From positions 1 through 64,000 of the forward strand of contig NZ_JBOHGA010000001.1 of the NCBI RefSeq assembly GCF_050699915.1: a stretch of DNA of 64,000 nucleotides, written 5' to 3'. The stretch is from Actinophytocola sp050699915 (GTDB lineage Bacteria > Actinomycetota > Actinomycetes > Mycobacteriales > Pseudonocardiaceae). Both the position numbers and the translations under genes were made by a program. Under the pieces are notes generated by a model. It was not told the origin of the DNA and searched no databases. It was given only the letters and a program-made list of their open reading frames with translations. Numbering within the stretch: position 1 is the stretch's first letter; each line of letters opens with the position of its first letter. Of the stretch, positions 52,006-59,592 are shown piece by piece.

Positions 52006-52209
52006 TGGCGCCCTCACCGTCGGGTTTACATTGCCCCGACGCTAAGCAGCCGTCGTCGCGAGACGCAACGCGTCATGCGAATATCTAGTCCGGCTCATGC
52101 CTGAGTGCGAGCGTGGAAATACCGTGGAATGGATGCCAGATGACCGCAGGGAAACGCCGCGCGAGTCAGATTCGACCGGATCGTGGACAGGCGACGTTAC
52201 GGTGAGCAG
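52006..52209. promoter_or_regulatory. Divergent promoter region, KASIII operon and MBL gene
   Basis: About 200 bases, relatively A+T rich near GAATATCTAG (about 52079-52088), with no gene. It must contain promoters for both divergent units. No clear operator palindrome is seen. Confidence 0.45.
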
Positions 52210-53163
52210 ATGACGAGCACGCATGACATCACGACGCATGACGTCACCACACCCGGCCCGCCACGGGTCGAGGAGGTCAGCGACGGGATCTACGCCTACA
52301 TTCAGCCCGACGGCACCTGGTGGATCAACAACGCCGGGTTCCTGGTCGGCCGGCGCGGCGTCGTCAGTGTCGACTCGTGTTCGACGGTGCGCCGGACCCG
52401 CGCCTACCTCGACGCGATCCGGGGCGTTTCCGACCAGCCCGTGCGCATGCTGATCAACACCCATCACCACGGGGACCACACGTTCGGCAACTTCCTGTTC
52501 GACCAGGCGACGATCGTCGCGCACGAGGCGATCCGCGAGGGCATCGCGACCTACGGCATGCCTCGCTCGGCGCCGTTCTGGACCGATGTGGACTGGGGCG
52601 ATGTCCAGCTGGAGCCACCATTCCTCACCTACACCGAGGGCGTGACCGTGTGGGTCGACGACCTGCGGTGCGAGGTCGCACACGTCGGCTCAGCGGCACA
52701 CACGACCAACGACTCGATCGTGTGGGTGCCGGACCGGGAGCTGTTGTTCTGCGGCGACCTGCTGTTCAACGGAATCACGCCGTTCCTGGTGCAGGGCTCG
52801 ATCTCGGGTGCGATCAACGTCCTGTCGGACGTCCTCGCGCCACTTGGCGCGAAGACGATCGTGCCTGGCCACGGCCCGGTGACCGGTCCGGGACTGATCG
52901 ACGACACGATCGCCTACCTGCGGTTCGTGCAGCAGGCGGCGCGCGACGGCCGGGCGGCCGGGCTTCGCCCGCTCGAGGCGGCCCGAGAGCTGGATCTCGG
53001 TGAGTTCGCCGGCCTCAAGGACTCCGAGCGCATCGTCGGCAACCTGCACCGCGCGTACGCCGAGGAGGACGGCGTCGCGCCGGGTGGGCCGATCGACGTG
53101 CCGGCCGCGCTCCAGGACATGGTGGCGTTCAACGGTGGCCGGCCGATGACCTGCCACGCCTGA
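52210..53163 (+). CDS. MBL-fold metallo-hydrolase
   Basis: 317 residues. Zinc site INTHHHGDHTFGNFL (HxHxDH), His in VGSAAHTTNDSIVWVP, Asp in LLFCGDLLFNG and His in VPGHGPVTGPG, that is, a complete binuclear set. N-terminal strands DGIYAYIQPDGTWWINNAGF. This is the lactonase/glyoxalase II-like and class B beta-lactamase superfamily, in the branch of QH-AmDH/cyclase-like hydrolases. In the cluster it could hydrolyse a thioester, open or close a ring, or protect the producer. ATG 52210 (GGTGAG upstream) preferred over GTG 52183. It is a single-gene unit, convergent with the response regulator. Confidence 0.85.
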   Translation: MTSTHDITTHDVTTPGPPRVEEVSDGIYAYIQPDGTWWINNAGFLVGRRGVVSVDSCSTVRRTRAYLDAIRGVSDQPVRMLINTHHHGDHTFGNFLFDQATIVAHEAIREGIATYGMPRSAPFWTDVDWGDVQLEPPFLTYTEGVTVWVDDLRCEVAHVGSAAHTTNDSIVWVPDRELLFCGDLLFNGITPFLVQGSISGAINVLSDVLAPLGAKTIVPGHGPVTGPGLIDDTIAYLRFVQQAARDGRAAGLRPLEAARELDLGEFAGLKDSERIVGNLHRAYAEEDGVAPGGPIDVPAALQDMVAFNGGRPMTCHA

Positions 53164-53184
53164 CCGTCCATCCTGTTCGGACGG
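53164..53184. terminator. Short hairpin between convergent genes
   Basis: CCGTCC and GGACGG form a 6-bp stem with a nine-base loop directly after the MBL stop. It is weak but well placed in the 36-bp convergent gap. Confidence 0.4.
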
Positions 53185-53199
53185 ACGAGCCCGAAGGGG

Positions 53200-53805
53200 T
53201 CAGAGCCAGCCGTTCTCGTGGGCCAGTCGGAAGGCCTCGGACCGCGAGTTCACGCCGAGCTTGTTGACCGCCGCCGTGAGGTAGTTGCGCACCGTGCCGG
53301 CGGAGAGATGGGTGCGCGCGGCGATCGTGGCCACCGGCGTGTCGTACTCGGCGAGCCGCAGCACCTCCACCTCGCGCGGCGTCAGCGGGCACTCGGGCGC
53401 GGTCAGCGCGTCCGCGGCCAGTGCGGGGTCGACATAGCGTCCGCCGCCGTGCACCCGGCGGATCACATCGGCGAGCGTGCCGCCCGGCGACCCCTTCGAC
53501 AGGAAGGCCTTGGCGCCGGTGTTCAGCGCCCGTTGCAGGTGTGTGGGGCGGGCGTGGCCGGTGAGGATCACCACGGCGCAGGTCGGCAGCGTCCTGGTCA
53601 GCTCGGCCGTGACCTCCAGCCCGTCCAGCTCGGGCATCTCGAGGTCCACCACGGCGACGTCCGGACGGTGCGCCAGTGCCTCCTCGACAGCGGCCCGCCC
53701 GTCCGCCGCGTGACCCACGATCTCGAGATCCTCCTCGAGGTCGAGCAACGCGGCGACCGCGGTCCGGATCAGGTCCTCGTCGTCGACGAGCAGAATCCGG
53801 ATCAC
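53200..53805 (-). CDS. Response regulator, NarL/LuxR type
   Basis: 201 residues. Receiver: ILLVDDEDLIRTAVAALLDL, phospho-Asp in VAVVDLEMPELDG, Thr in VVILTGHARP, Lys in AFLSKGSPGG. LuxR output: LTPREVEVLRLAEYDTPVAT, then IAARTHLSAGTVRNYLTAAV. GTG 53805 overlaps the kinase stop (GTGA). It forms a unit with the kinase and ABC exporter genes upstream and probably controls them in response to the product (inference). Confidence 0.92.
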   Translation of the reverse strand: MIRILLVDDEDLIRTAVAALLDLEEDLEIVGHAADGRAAVEEALAHRPDVAVVDLEMPELDGLEVTAELTRTLPTCAVVILTGHARPTHLQRALNTGAKAFLSKGSPGGTLADVIRRVHGGGRYVDPALAADALTAPECPLTPREVEVLRLAEYDTPVATIAARTHLSAGTVRNYLTAAVNKLGVNSRSEAFRLAHENGWL

Positions 53806-54995
53806 GTGGTGGACCGAACGGTGGCCTCGAGGGTGAACATCCCGTCCCGCTCCCAGGTGTGCAGTTCGCCGCCGGCATCCCTCAGCCGGTCGGACAGCCC
53901 ACGCAGACCGTAGCTGTATCGGTCCGGCCGCCCACCCCCGACACCATCGTTCACGATCGTCATCCGCGCCTCACCTCCTTCGTGGACGACGTCGATCGTG
54001 CACCACTGCGCGTGACTGTGCCGCATGACATTGGTACTACCTTCGCGCAGCACCGCGACGAGCGAGGCAGCGGCATCGGCGGAAAGGCCGGCGTCGGGCC
54101 GAGACACCGTGCAGCGCACGCCGGAGGACCGCAGAACCTGTGCCACGGCATCGACCTGGTCACCCAGGTCGACCTCGCGATAGCCGTGCACGACTTCACG
54201 CATCTCGGTCAGCGTGGACGCCGCGAGGCGGCGAACCTCGTCGGCCTCGCGGCCGGCCCGCTGGGCGTCGAGTGGCGCCAGCCGCGACGCGAGCTCGGCC
54301 TTCAGGGCGATCGCCGACAGGTTGTGGCCGAGCAGATCGTGGATGTCCCTGGCGAACCGCAGCCGCTCCTCGGTGGTGGCGAGCTTGGTCAGCGCCTCGC
54401 GACCTTCCTGCACCCGTACCAGGAACCGCCACCCCCACAGGTGCAGCCCGTTCCAGACGGCCACAGAGAGCCCGAGCCCCGCGGTGATCACGACGTAGCC
54501 GCCGACCGAGCCACCGAACCACCACGCCGCGGCGGCGGACACGGCGGTCGTCGCGACCATGACGATCACGGCGGCGCCCACCCTGCGCAGCAGCAGCGGT
54601 GCCCAACCGACGATCGCGGAGCTGAGGAACGCCCACGTCTGCCACTGGTCGGCGCCCACCGGCCCGACCAACGGCAGCGAGAGCACCGACGCGGCGGCGA
54701 AACCGGCCAGCAACCGCCTGTCGGTGCTCGCGCCCAGGCCCGGGGTGATCGCGCGGTACAGCGCACCGGCAAGGCCGGCGGCGAAGCCCAGCACGCCGAC
54801 CGAGCCGAGTACAATCCACAGTGGACCGTCGGCGAAAGTCAGTCCGACTCCGGTCATCACCAGGCTGAACAGCACACCACCGACGATCGCGAGGATCGTG
54901 ACCAGTCGCGCCCGCGCCATGCGACGGCTCGACGGACCCGTGTCCGGGGCATCGGTCACCGCGGTGAGGCTGACGAACCGGTCTCCGGTGATCAT
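53802..54995 (-). CDS. Sensor histidine kinase, HisKA_3 type
   Basis: 397 residues. About six membrane helices in the first 180 residues, then the phosphoacceptor helix LRFARDIHDLLGHNLSAIAL (His in DIHD) and an ATPase domain with VLREGSTNVMRHS (N box) and NDGVGGGRPDRYSYGLRGLS (G boxes). ATG 54995 overlaps the permease stop (ATGA), so the earlier in-frame start at 55055 is rejected. Membrane-embedded sensing without an outer domain is typical of kinases paired with drug exporters. Confidence 0.9.
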   Translation of the reverse strand: MITGDRFVSLTAVTDAPDTGPSSRRMARARLVTILAIVGGVLFSLVMTGVGLTFADGPLWIVLGSVGVLGFAAGLAGALYRAITPGLGASTDRRLLAGFAAASVLSLPLVGPVGADQWQTWAFLSSAIVGWAPLLLRRVGAAVIVMVATTAVSAAAAWWFGGSVGGYVVITAGLGLSVAVWNGLHLWGWRFLVRVQEGREALTKLATTEERLRFARDIHDLLGHNLSAIALKAELASRLAPLDAQRAGREADEVRRLAASTLTEMREVVHGYREVDLGDQVDAVAQVLRSSGVRCTVSRPDAGLSADAAASLVAVLREGSTNVMRHSHAQWCTIDVVHEGGEARMTIVNDGVGGGRPDRYSYGLRGLSDRLRDAGGELHTWERDGMFTLEATVRSTT

Positions 54996-55804
54996 GAGTG
55001 CCGAGGCTCCCACCGGAAGCAGCGCCTGGTGAGGTCGGCGGCGATGAGCAGCCACATGGCCAGGCCGGCGAGCCAGGGCAGCGCGCTGAGGGTGCTCTCG
55101 ACGAAGCTCGGGTCCGAGCCGCCAAGCTCATGCCCGAGCCAGCCGGTTCGCAGCACCTCGGTGAACGGCCCCATCGGCAGGTACGCCGCGACGCTCTCGA
55201 CGCTCTCGGGCAGTACGCCCAGTGGAAGTAGTACTCCCGGCGACAGCAGGAAGATCGTCACGGTCGGCAGCGTGGTCAGCATCGCCGCCTCGGCGCTGCG
55301 GGTGACGGCGGACAGCGCCGCGGCGAGTGCCGCGAGCACCGCGGCGCCGAGCAGCATGGCCAGCAGCATCGTCAGCGGGTTGACGGGCACCGGCATGTCG
55401 AGTACCAGCACCCCGTAGCCGATCAGCAGCACCGCCTGCGCGAGGAAGATGAGCACCGCGGCGCTGGCCGCGCCCGCGAGGATCGTCGGACCGGACGGCA
55501 GGCCCGCGCGGAGTCGCTTGAGGACCATCTCCTGCCGCCGGGAGGCGTAGGACGTCGTCAGGTGGTGGTGCACGCAGAAGACCGCGATCATCCCGATCAC
55601 CCCGGACACACGGGCGACTCTGCCCTCGGTGTCGTAGTCGCCGCTGATGAGCAACACCGCCACCACCAGCGGGGTCACCACCGACATCACGGTGGCGGCC
55701 AGGTTTCGCCGCAGCAGCAGCAGTTCCATGCGGACCAGCGCGGTGAGCTGTCGCCCCACGCCGGGCACGCCTTCCGTCCGCTTGTCCATGGTCGCCGGGG
55801 TCAT
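54992..55804 (-). CDS. ABC-2 type permease
   Basis: 270 residues, six membrane helices. Opens RQLTALVRMELLLLRRNLAA and has the cytoplasmic loop SYASRRQEMVLKRLRAGLPS and the late PMGPFTEVLRTGWLG motif of DrrB/YadH-type drug exporters. ATG 55804 overlaps the ATPase stop (ATGA). Confidence 0.88.
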   Translation of the reverse strand: MTPATMDKRTEGVPGVGRQLTALVRMELLLLRRNLAATVMSVVTPLVVAVLLISGDYDTEGRVARVSGVIGMIAVFCVHHHLTTSYASRRQEMVLKRLRAGLPSGPTILAGAASAAVLIFLAQAVLLIGYGVLVLDMPVPVNPLTMLLAMLLGAAVLAALAAALSAVTRSAEAAMLTTLPTVTIFLLSPGVLLPLGVLPESVESVAAYLPMGPFTEVLRTGWLGHELGGSDPSFVESTLSALPWLAGLAMWLLIAADLTRRCFRWEPRHS

Positions 55805-56736
55805 CGGGTGGCCTCCGTTCGTTCCTGGTCGTGGTCGGCGGCGTCGTCGTCTGTCGCGATCTCCATGAAGACGTCCTCGAGGGACGCGGGCCGTGCAGCG
55901 AGGCCGTGCAGCGTGATCGCGTTGCCGTTCGCCCATGCGAGCAGCTCCGTGAGATCGGCCTGCAGGTCGTGGGACTCGTAGGTGACCTGGTCGCCGGCGG
56001 TCTGGGCGCCCCGGCCGAGGTCGGGGAGCTGTGGCACGTCCGCCGGAACCTTGAAGGTGATCCTGGCCGGCAGCGTCCGCACCACCGTGTCCGGAGCTCC
56101 GACCGTGACGATCTCGCCGGTCTTCATGATCGCCACCCGGTCGGCCAGGCTCTCGGCTTCCTCCAGGTAGTGCGTCGTGAGCACGACCGTGGAGCCCTCC
56201 TCCTGCAGTCGGCGGATGACAGTCCAGGTCTGGCGTCGCGAGGCCGGGTCCATCCCGGTGGTCGGCTCGTCGAGGAACAGCAGCTCCGGACGGCCGAGCA
56301 CGGCGAGCGCCAGCTCGAGCCGGCGGCCCTCGCCGCCGGAGAGCTGTGAGACGGCGACCTTGTCCTTACCGGTCAACGACACCAGCTCGAGGGCTTCGGC
56401 GGCGGGACGGGGACGGGCGGTGAACGAGCGCCAGAGCTCGAGGGTCTCGCGCACGGTCAGCGCGTCGCTGAACCCGCCCTTCTGCAGCATCACGCCCGTG
56501 CGCGGCCGCAGGGCGGCGCGGTCACGGACCGGGTCAAGGCCCAGAACACGGACCCGACCCGAGGCCGGCCGGTGAAGGCCCTCCAGCGCCTCGACGGTCG
56601 TGGTCTTGCCCGCGCCGTTGGTGCCGAGCAACGCGAACAGCTCACCTTGTCCTACCTGCAACGATATTCCACGCACCGCCTCGAAGGTGCCATAGATACA
56701 TCGCAGATCGTCGATGTCGATCACGTTGGCAGTCAT
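55801..56736 (-). CDS. ABC transporter ATP-binding protein, DrrA type
   Basis: 311 residues. Walker A LLGTNGAGKTTTVEAL, Q-loop GVMLQKGGF, signature SQLSGGEGRRLELALAV, Walker B LLFLDEPTTGMDP, His switch VLTTHYLEEAE, then the C-terminal domain with ARPASLEDVFMEI as in daunorubicin-type exporters. ATG 56736 begins the conserved MTANVIDIDDLRC; upstream in-frame codons show no family similarity. It leads a four-gene ABC/two-component operon and is likely the self-resistance exporter of the cluster. Confidence 0.92.
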   Translation of the reverse strand: MTANVIDIDDLRCIYGTFEAVRGISLQVGQGELFALLGTNGAGKTTTVEALEGLHRPASGRVRVLGLDPVRDRAALRPRTGVMLQKGGFSDALTVRETLELWRSFTARPRPAAEALELVSLTGKDKVAVSQLSGGEGRRLELALAVLGRPELLFLDEPTTGMDPASRRQTWTVIRRLQEEGSTVVLTTHYLEEAESLADRVAIMKTGEIVTVGAPDTVVRTLPARITFKVPADVPQLPDLGRGAQTAGDQVTYESHDLQADLTELLAWANGNAITLHGLAARPASLEDVFMEIATDDDAADHDQERTEATR

Positions 56737-56937
56737 GAACTCAGCATGGCGGTGGCCGCCGACAACACCTACCCCCGCGATGTCATGAGTCGACCGGGAC
56801 GAATTCATGGTTTGGCCGTGTACCTGCCGCAACGCCGGCCGGGCCGGAAACCGCGAGCCCAGCACAAGTGAAATGCAACCGCACGCGGCCATCGTGGGGC
56901 GCGTCCTGTCCGGCATCCGTCGTTCTGGAGGCGCTAC
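56737..56937. promoter_or_regulatory. Divergent promoter region, ABC operon and second P450
   Basis: Two hundred bases without a gene, containing promoters for both directions. No operator could be defined by eye. Confidence 0.4.
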
Positions 56938-58185
56938 GTGATCGGCTTCAGCTCAACGCCCGACACCAGCCTGGACAGCCAGGGTGGCCGGTGCATGTAC
57001 GAACAGTTGGATCGACTTCGGGCGGCGGGACCGGCGGTGCCGGTGGAACTGCCGGAGGGCTTCCGCGCGTGGTCGGTGACCCGGGGCGAGGTGGTGAGGT
57101 TCCTGCTGTCGCATCCGGGCGTCTCACGAAACCTCGTGAAGAACGTTCCGGGATACGTTCCCGGAGAGGTGGCGTGGCTGTCGCCGTGGGTGGACGTCGA
57201 GTCGATGTCCACGGCGGAGGGCCGTGAGCACCAGCGGCTGCGCAAGCTGGTCGCGCCGGCGTTGACGCCCAAGCGCATCGACGCGATGCGGCCGCGGCTG
57301 GAGGTCATCGCCGGGAACCTGCTGGACGGCCTGTCGGCCAGCCCGCCCGATGAGCCCGTCGACCTGCACACGGCGTACTCACAGCAGCTGCCGACCAGGA
57401 TGATCTGCGATCTGTTCGGGGTTCCGGACGGGCTGCGACCGGAGGTGCTGCGGATCCTGCGGGTCGTGTTGAACACCGACAACGTGCCGGAGGAGGAGTC
57501 GGCAGCGGTGTTCACGGACATGAACGTGGCGATGCGAGAGCTGATCGACACCAAGCGGCGTGCACCGGAGGACGACCTGACGAGCTTCCTGCTGGCTGCT
57601 CGCGTGGAGGGTGAGGCGCCGCTGTCGGAGCAGGAGCTGGTGGACATGCTGCTGCTGCTGATCGGCGGCGGGAGCCAGACCACGGTGTCTCTGATCGACC
57701 ACACGGTGCGGGAGCTGCTCGCGAATCCCGATCAGCTGGCCACTGTGCTGACCGAGCCGCGGCGATGGCCCGACGCGATCGAAGAGGCGCTGCGGGCACA
57801 CTGCCCGGTATCGTCACTGCCCATGCGATGGGCCAAGGAGGACATCGACCTCGGCGACGGAGTAGTGATCCGCGCCGGGGACGCGATCCTGGTCAACTAT
57901 CTCGCATTCGGTCGTGACCCAGACCTGCACGAGGATCCGGACGTGTTCGACGTCGATCGCGCGGACAAGGAGCACCTCGCCTTCGGCGCCGGGCCGCACT
58001 TCTGCCCCGGTGCGCGGCTCGCCCGCTTGGAGGCCGCGGTGGCCGTTCCCGCGTTGTTCGACCGTTTCCCGCGCCTCGCGCTGGCCGTCGCACCGGAGCA
58101 GGTCGAGTCATTGCACTCGTTCATCGCCAACGATGTCGCGGCGCTGCCCGTGCTGCTGCGTCACCGCGACGTGAACGCGACATGA
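56938..58185 (+). CDS. Cytochrome P450 with altered I-helix
   Basis: 415 residues, CYP107-like. GTG 56938 has GGAGG seven bases upstream. Heme loop LAFGAGPHFCPGARLARLE (Cys near 355), ExxR in IEEALRAHCPVSS. The I-helix reads LLLIGGGSQTTVSLIDH near residues 240-250: the acidic residue of the usual AGxE/DT pair is Gln. This residue helps proton delivery to heme-bound oxygen, so the enzyme may be slowed, may use the substrate for proton delivery, or may catalyse a non-hydroxylating reaction (inference). It overlaps the PPOX-like gene by four bases. Confidence 0.9.
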   Translation: MIGFSSTPDTSLDSQGGRCMYEQLDRLRAAGPAVPVELPEGFRAWSVTRGEVVRFLLSHPGVSRNLVKNVPGYVPGEVAWLSPWVDVESMSTAEGREHQRLRKLVAPALTPKRIDAMRPRLEVIAGNLLDGLSASPPDEPVDLHTAYSQQLPTRMICDLFGVPDGLRPEVLRILRVVLNTDNVPEEESAAVFTDMNVAMRELIDTKRRAPEDDLTSFLLAARVEGEAPLSEQELVDMLLLLIGGGSQTTVSLIDHTVRELLANPDQLATVLTEPRRWPDAIEEALRAHCPVSSLPMRWAKEDIDLGDGVVIRAGDAILVNYLAFGRDPDLHEDPDVFDVDRADKEHLAFGAGPHFCPGARLARLEAAVAVPALFDRFPRLALAVAPEQVESLHSFIANDVAALPVLLRHRDVNAT

Positions 58186-58694
58186 GTTTCACCGGCTTAG
58201 TCGACCGAACCAGGCGGATCCTGGACGAGGCGAGATACCTGTCATTGGCCACCGTGTCGAACGACGACCGACCGTGGGCGGCGGTCGTCCAGTACGCCTG
58301 GGTCGCCGGTCCGTTGCGCTTCCTGTTCGGCTCGCCGGCCGAGTCGAGGCACAGCCGCCACATCGCCTCCCGGCCGTGGGTCAGCGGCTCCCTGTACGTT
58401 GCCGGCGACCCGACGTCCCTCACCTCCGTGGACGGTGCCCAGTTCACCGGGCGTTGTTTCGAGCTGGGCGCCGAGGACGTGGCGCGCTTCCACGCCACCT
58501 TCTACGACGCCGTACTGCCCGATCCCCAACAGCGTGCGGAGTGGACACTTCCGGAGTCGGACCTCGTCGCCCCCGCCGCCCATCGGCTCTACGTGGTCGA
58601 CGTCGAGCGATGGTGGCTGGTCGACACCCGTACCTGGGCACAGGACCGCGTCGACCGCCGTGTCGAGATGCCGTTGTCCGAGCTGTCACGTTGA
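58182..58694 (+). CDS. Pyridoxamine 5'-phosphate oxidase-like flavin-fold protein
   Basis: 170 residues, split beta-barrel: ILDEARYLSLATVSNDDRPW then AAVVQYAWVAGPLRFLFGSP, and SRHSRHIASRPWVSGSLYVA, all as in the FMN/F420-binding PPOX superfamily. ATG 58182 overlaps the P450 stop (ATGA), so the two are made together. Members reduce or oxidise small molecules with FMN, F420 or heme, or simply bind cofactor. It could be a partner in a P450 reaction. Codon 6 is the rare TTA, hinting at bldA-type control. Confidence 0.8.
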   Translation: MSFTGLVDRTRRILDEARYLSLATVSNDDRPWAAVVQYAWVAGPLRFLFGSPAESRHSRHIASRPWVSGSLYVAGDPTSLTSVDGAQFTGRCFELGAEDVARFHATFYDAVLPDPQQRAEWTLPESDLVAPAAHRLYVVDVERWWLVDTRTWAQDRVDRRVEMPLSELSR

Positions 58695-58718
58695 CCGGCG
58701 GTCGTCACTCGCGGGGTG

Positions 58719-59384
58719 TCAGCCCTCGTCGAGGCCGTCGGCGAGGACCGACCAGAAGATCGCCTCGTAGGCATTGACCATCCGCGCCGTTCGTACGGCG
58801 TCGGCGGCGTTGTCTCCTGTGGACAGTCCGGCCGCGAGCACCTCCGCTGCCTGGTCCTTCATGCTCTGCGGAGTGTCGGCGAAGAAGAGGAAGTGGCCGA
58901 CTGCTTCCTCGGAGAACCCGTACCGCTCGCGCAGTGTGGCGGCCACGCGAGCGTAGGTCGCGCCGGACTCCTCGACGTTTGCCAGCAGAGCGAGTGCCGC
59001 CTCGCTGCTGGTGCCGTACATGGAAGTCTGAGTCAGGTAGGCGGGATACGCCTGCGCGAGCGGATGCGGCTCGTACCCCGCCAGGTCGTGGTGCCCCACG
59101 TCGAGCGCCGAGGCGAAGTCCATCAGCAGCCGCAGCGCCTCGGCCTCGCCGCCGGCCATCGTGAGGAAGAGATCTCCGGCCGGCGGCGCGGAGAAGCGGG
59201 CCGCGAGCAGCGCGAAGCTCCGTCGATCGCTGCCCACGAGCCGGTACAGCTCACAGGCCAGCCGGCAGAGTCGCTCGGTCGGCACCTTGCCCGCGTCGAG
59301 CAGGTCGAGAAACCGGTTGTGTGCGGCCTGCTTCGCGATCTCCTGGCGTGCAAGGTCGACAAGGCCCTCGACGTCGTGGTCCAT
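58719..59384 (-). CDS. TenA / heme-oxygenase-fold protein (possible di-iron oxidase)
   Basis: 221 residues, all helical. TenA/PqqC-like pattern: DLARQEIAKQAAHNRFLDLL in the first helix, ALALLANVEESGATYARVAA in the middle and VNAYEAIFWSVLADGL at the end. Family knowledge: this fold includes TenA thiaminases, PqqC and heme-oxygenase-like di-iron oxidases (HDO) that oxidise amino acids and fatty acids in natural-product pathways. Candidate metal ligands are Glu14, His22, Glu in ANVEESG and Glu in NAYEAIF, but the set is incomplete by eye. ATG 59384. It is divergent from the MFS gene. Confidence 0.75.
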   Translation of the reverse strand: MDHDVEGLVDLARQEIAKQAAHNRFLDLLDAGKVPTERLCRLACELYRLVGSDRRSFALLAARFSAPPAGDLFLTMAGGEAEALRLLMDFASALDVGHHDLAGYEPHPLAQAYPAYLTQTSMYGTSSEAALALLANVEESGATYARVAATLRERYGFSEEAVGHFLFFADTPQSMKDQAAEVLAAGLSTGDNAADAVRTARMVNAYEAIFWSVLADGLDEG

Positions 59385-59592
59385 GTTCGTATGGCAGCAC
59401 CGGGCCGTGGACGCTGTCCATATATGCGAGCCGGACCCAAGCGTGTCGCCACCGGGACACGAGATTTCCTTGTGACGCTTGGGCGCGTGACCAGGGAAGA
59501 GAGAGTGAGGTACCCGCTCCGGTATACAAGTTACCTATACGGGGCTAGGGTATAAAGGCATGACCGACGACAACGACGACGAAGGAAGTCCA
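59385..59592. promoter_or_regulatory. Divergent promoter with GTATA-N9-TATAC palindrome
   Basis: The region between the TenA-like gene and the MFS gene is A+T rich from 59520 to 59560. GTATACAAGTTACCTATAC (59522-59540) contains inverted arms GTATA and TATAC separated by nine bases, a layout like a TetR-family operator, right upstream of the exporter gene. TATACA and TATAAA nearby are -10 candidates. Confidence 0.5.
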
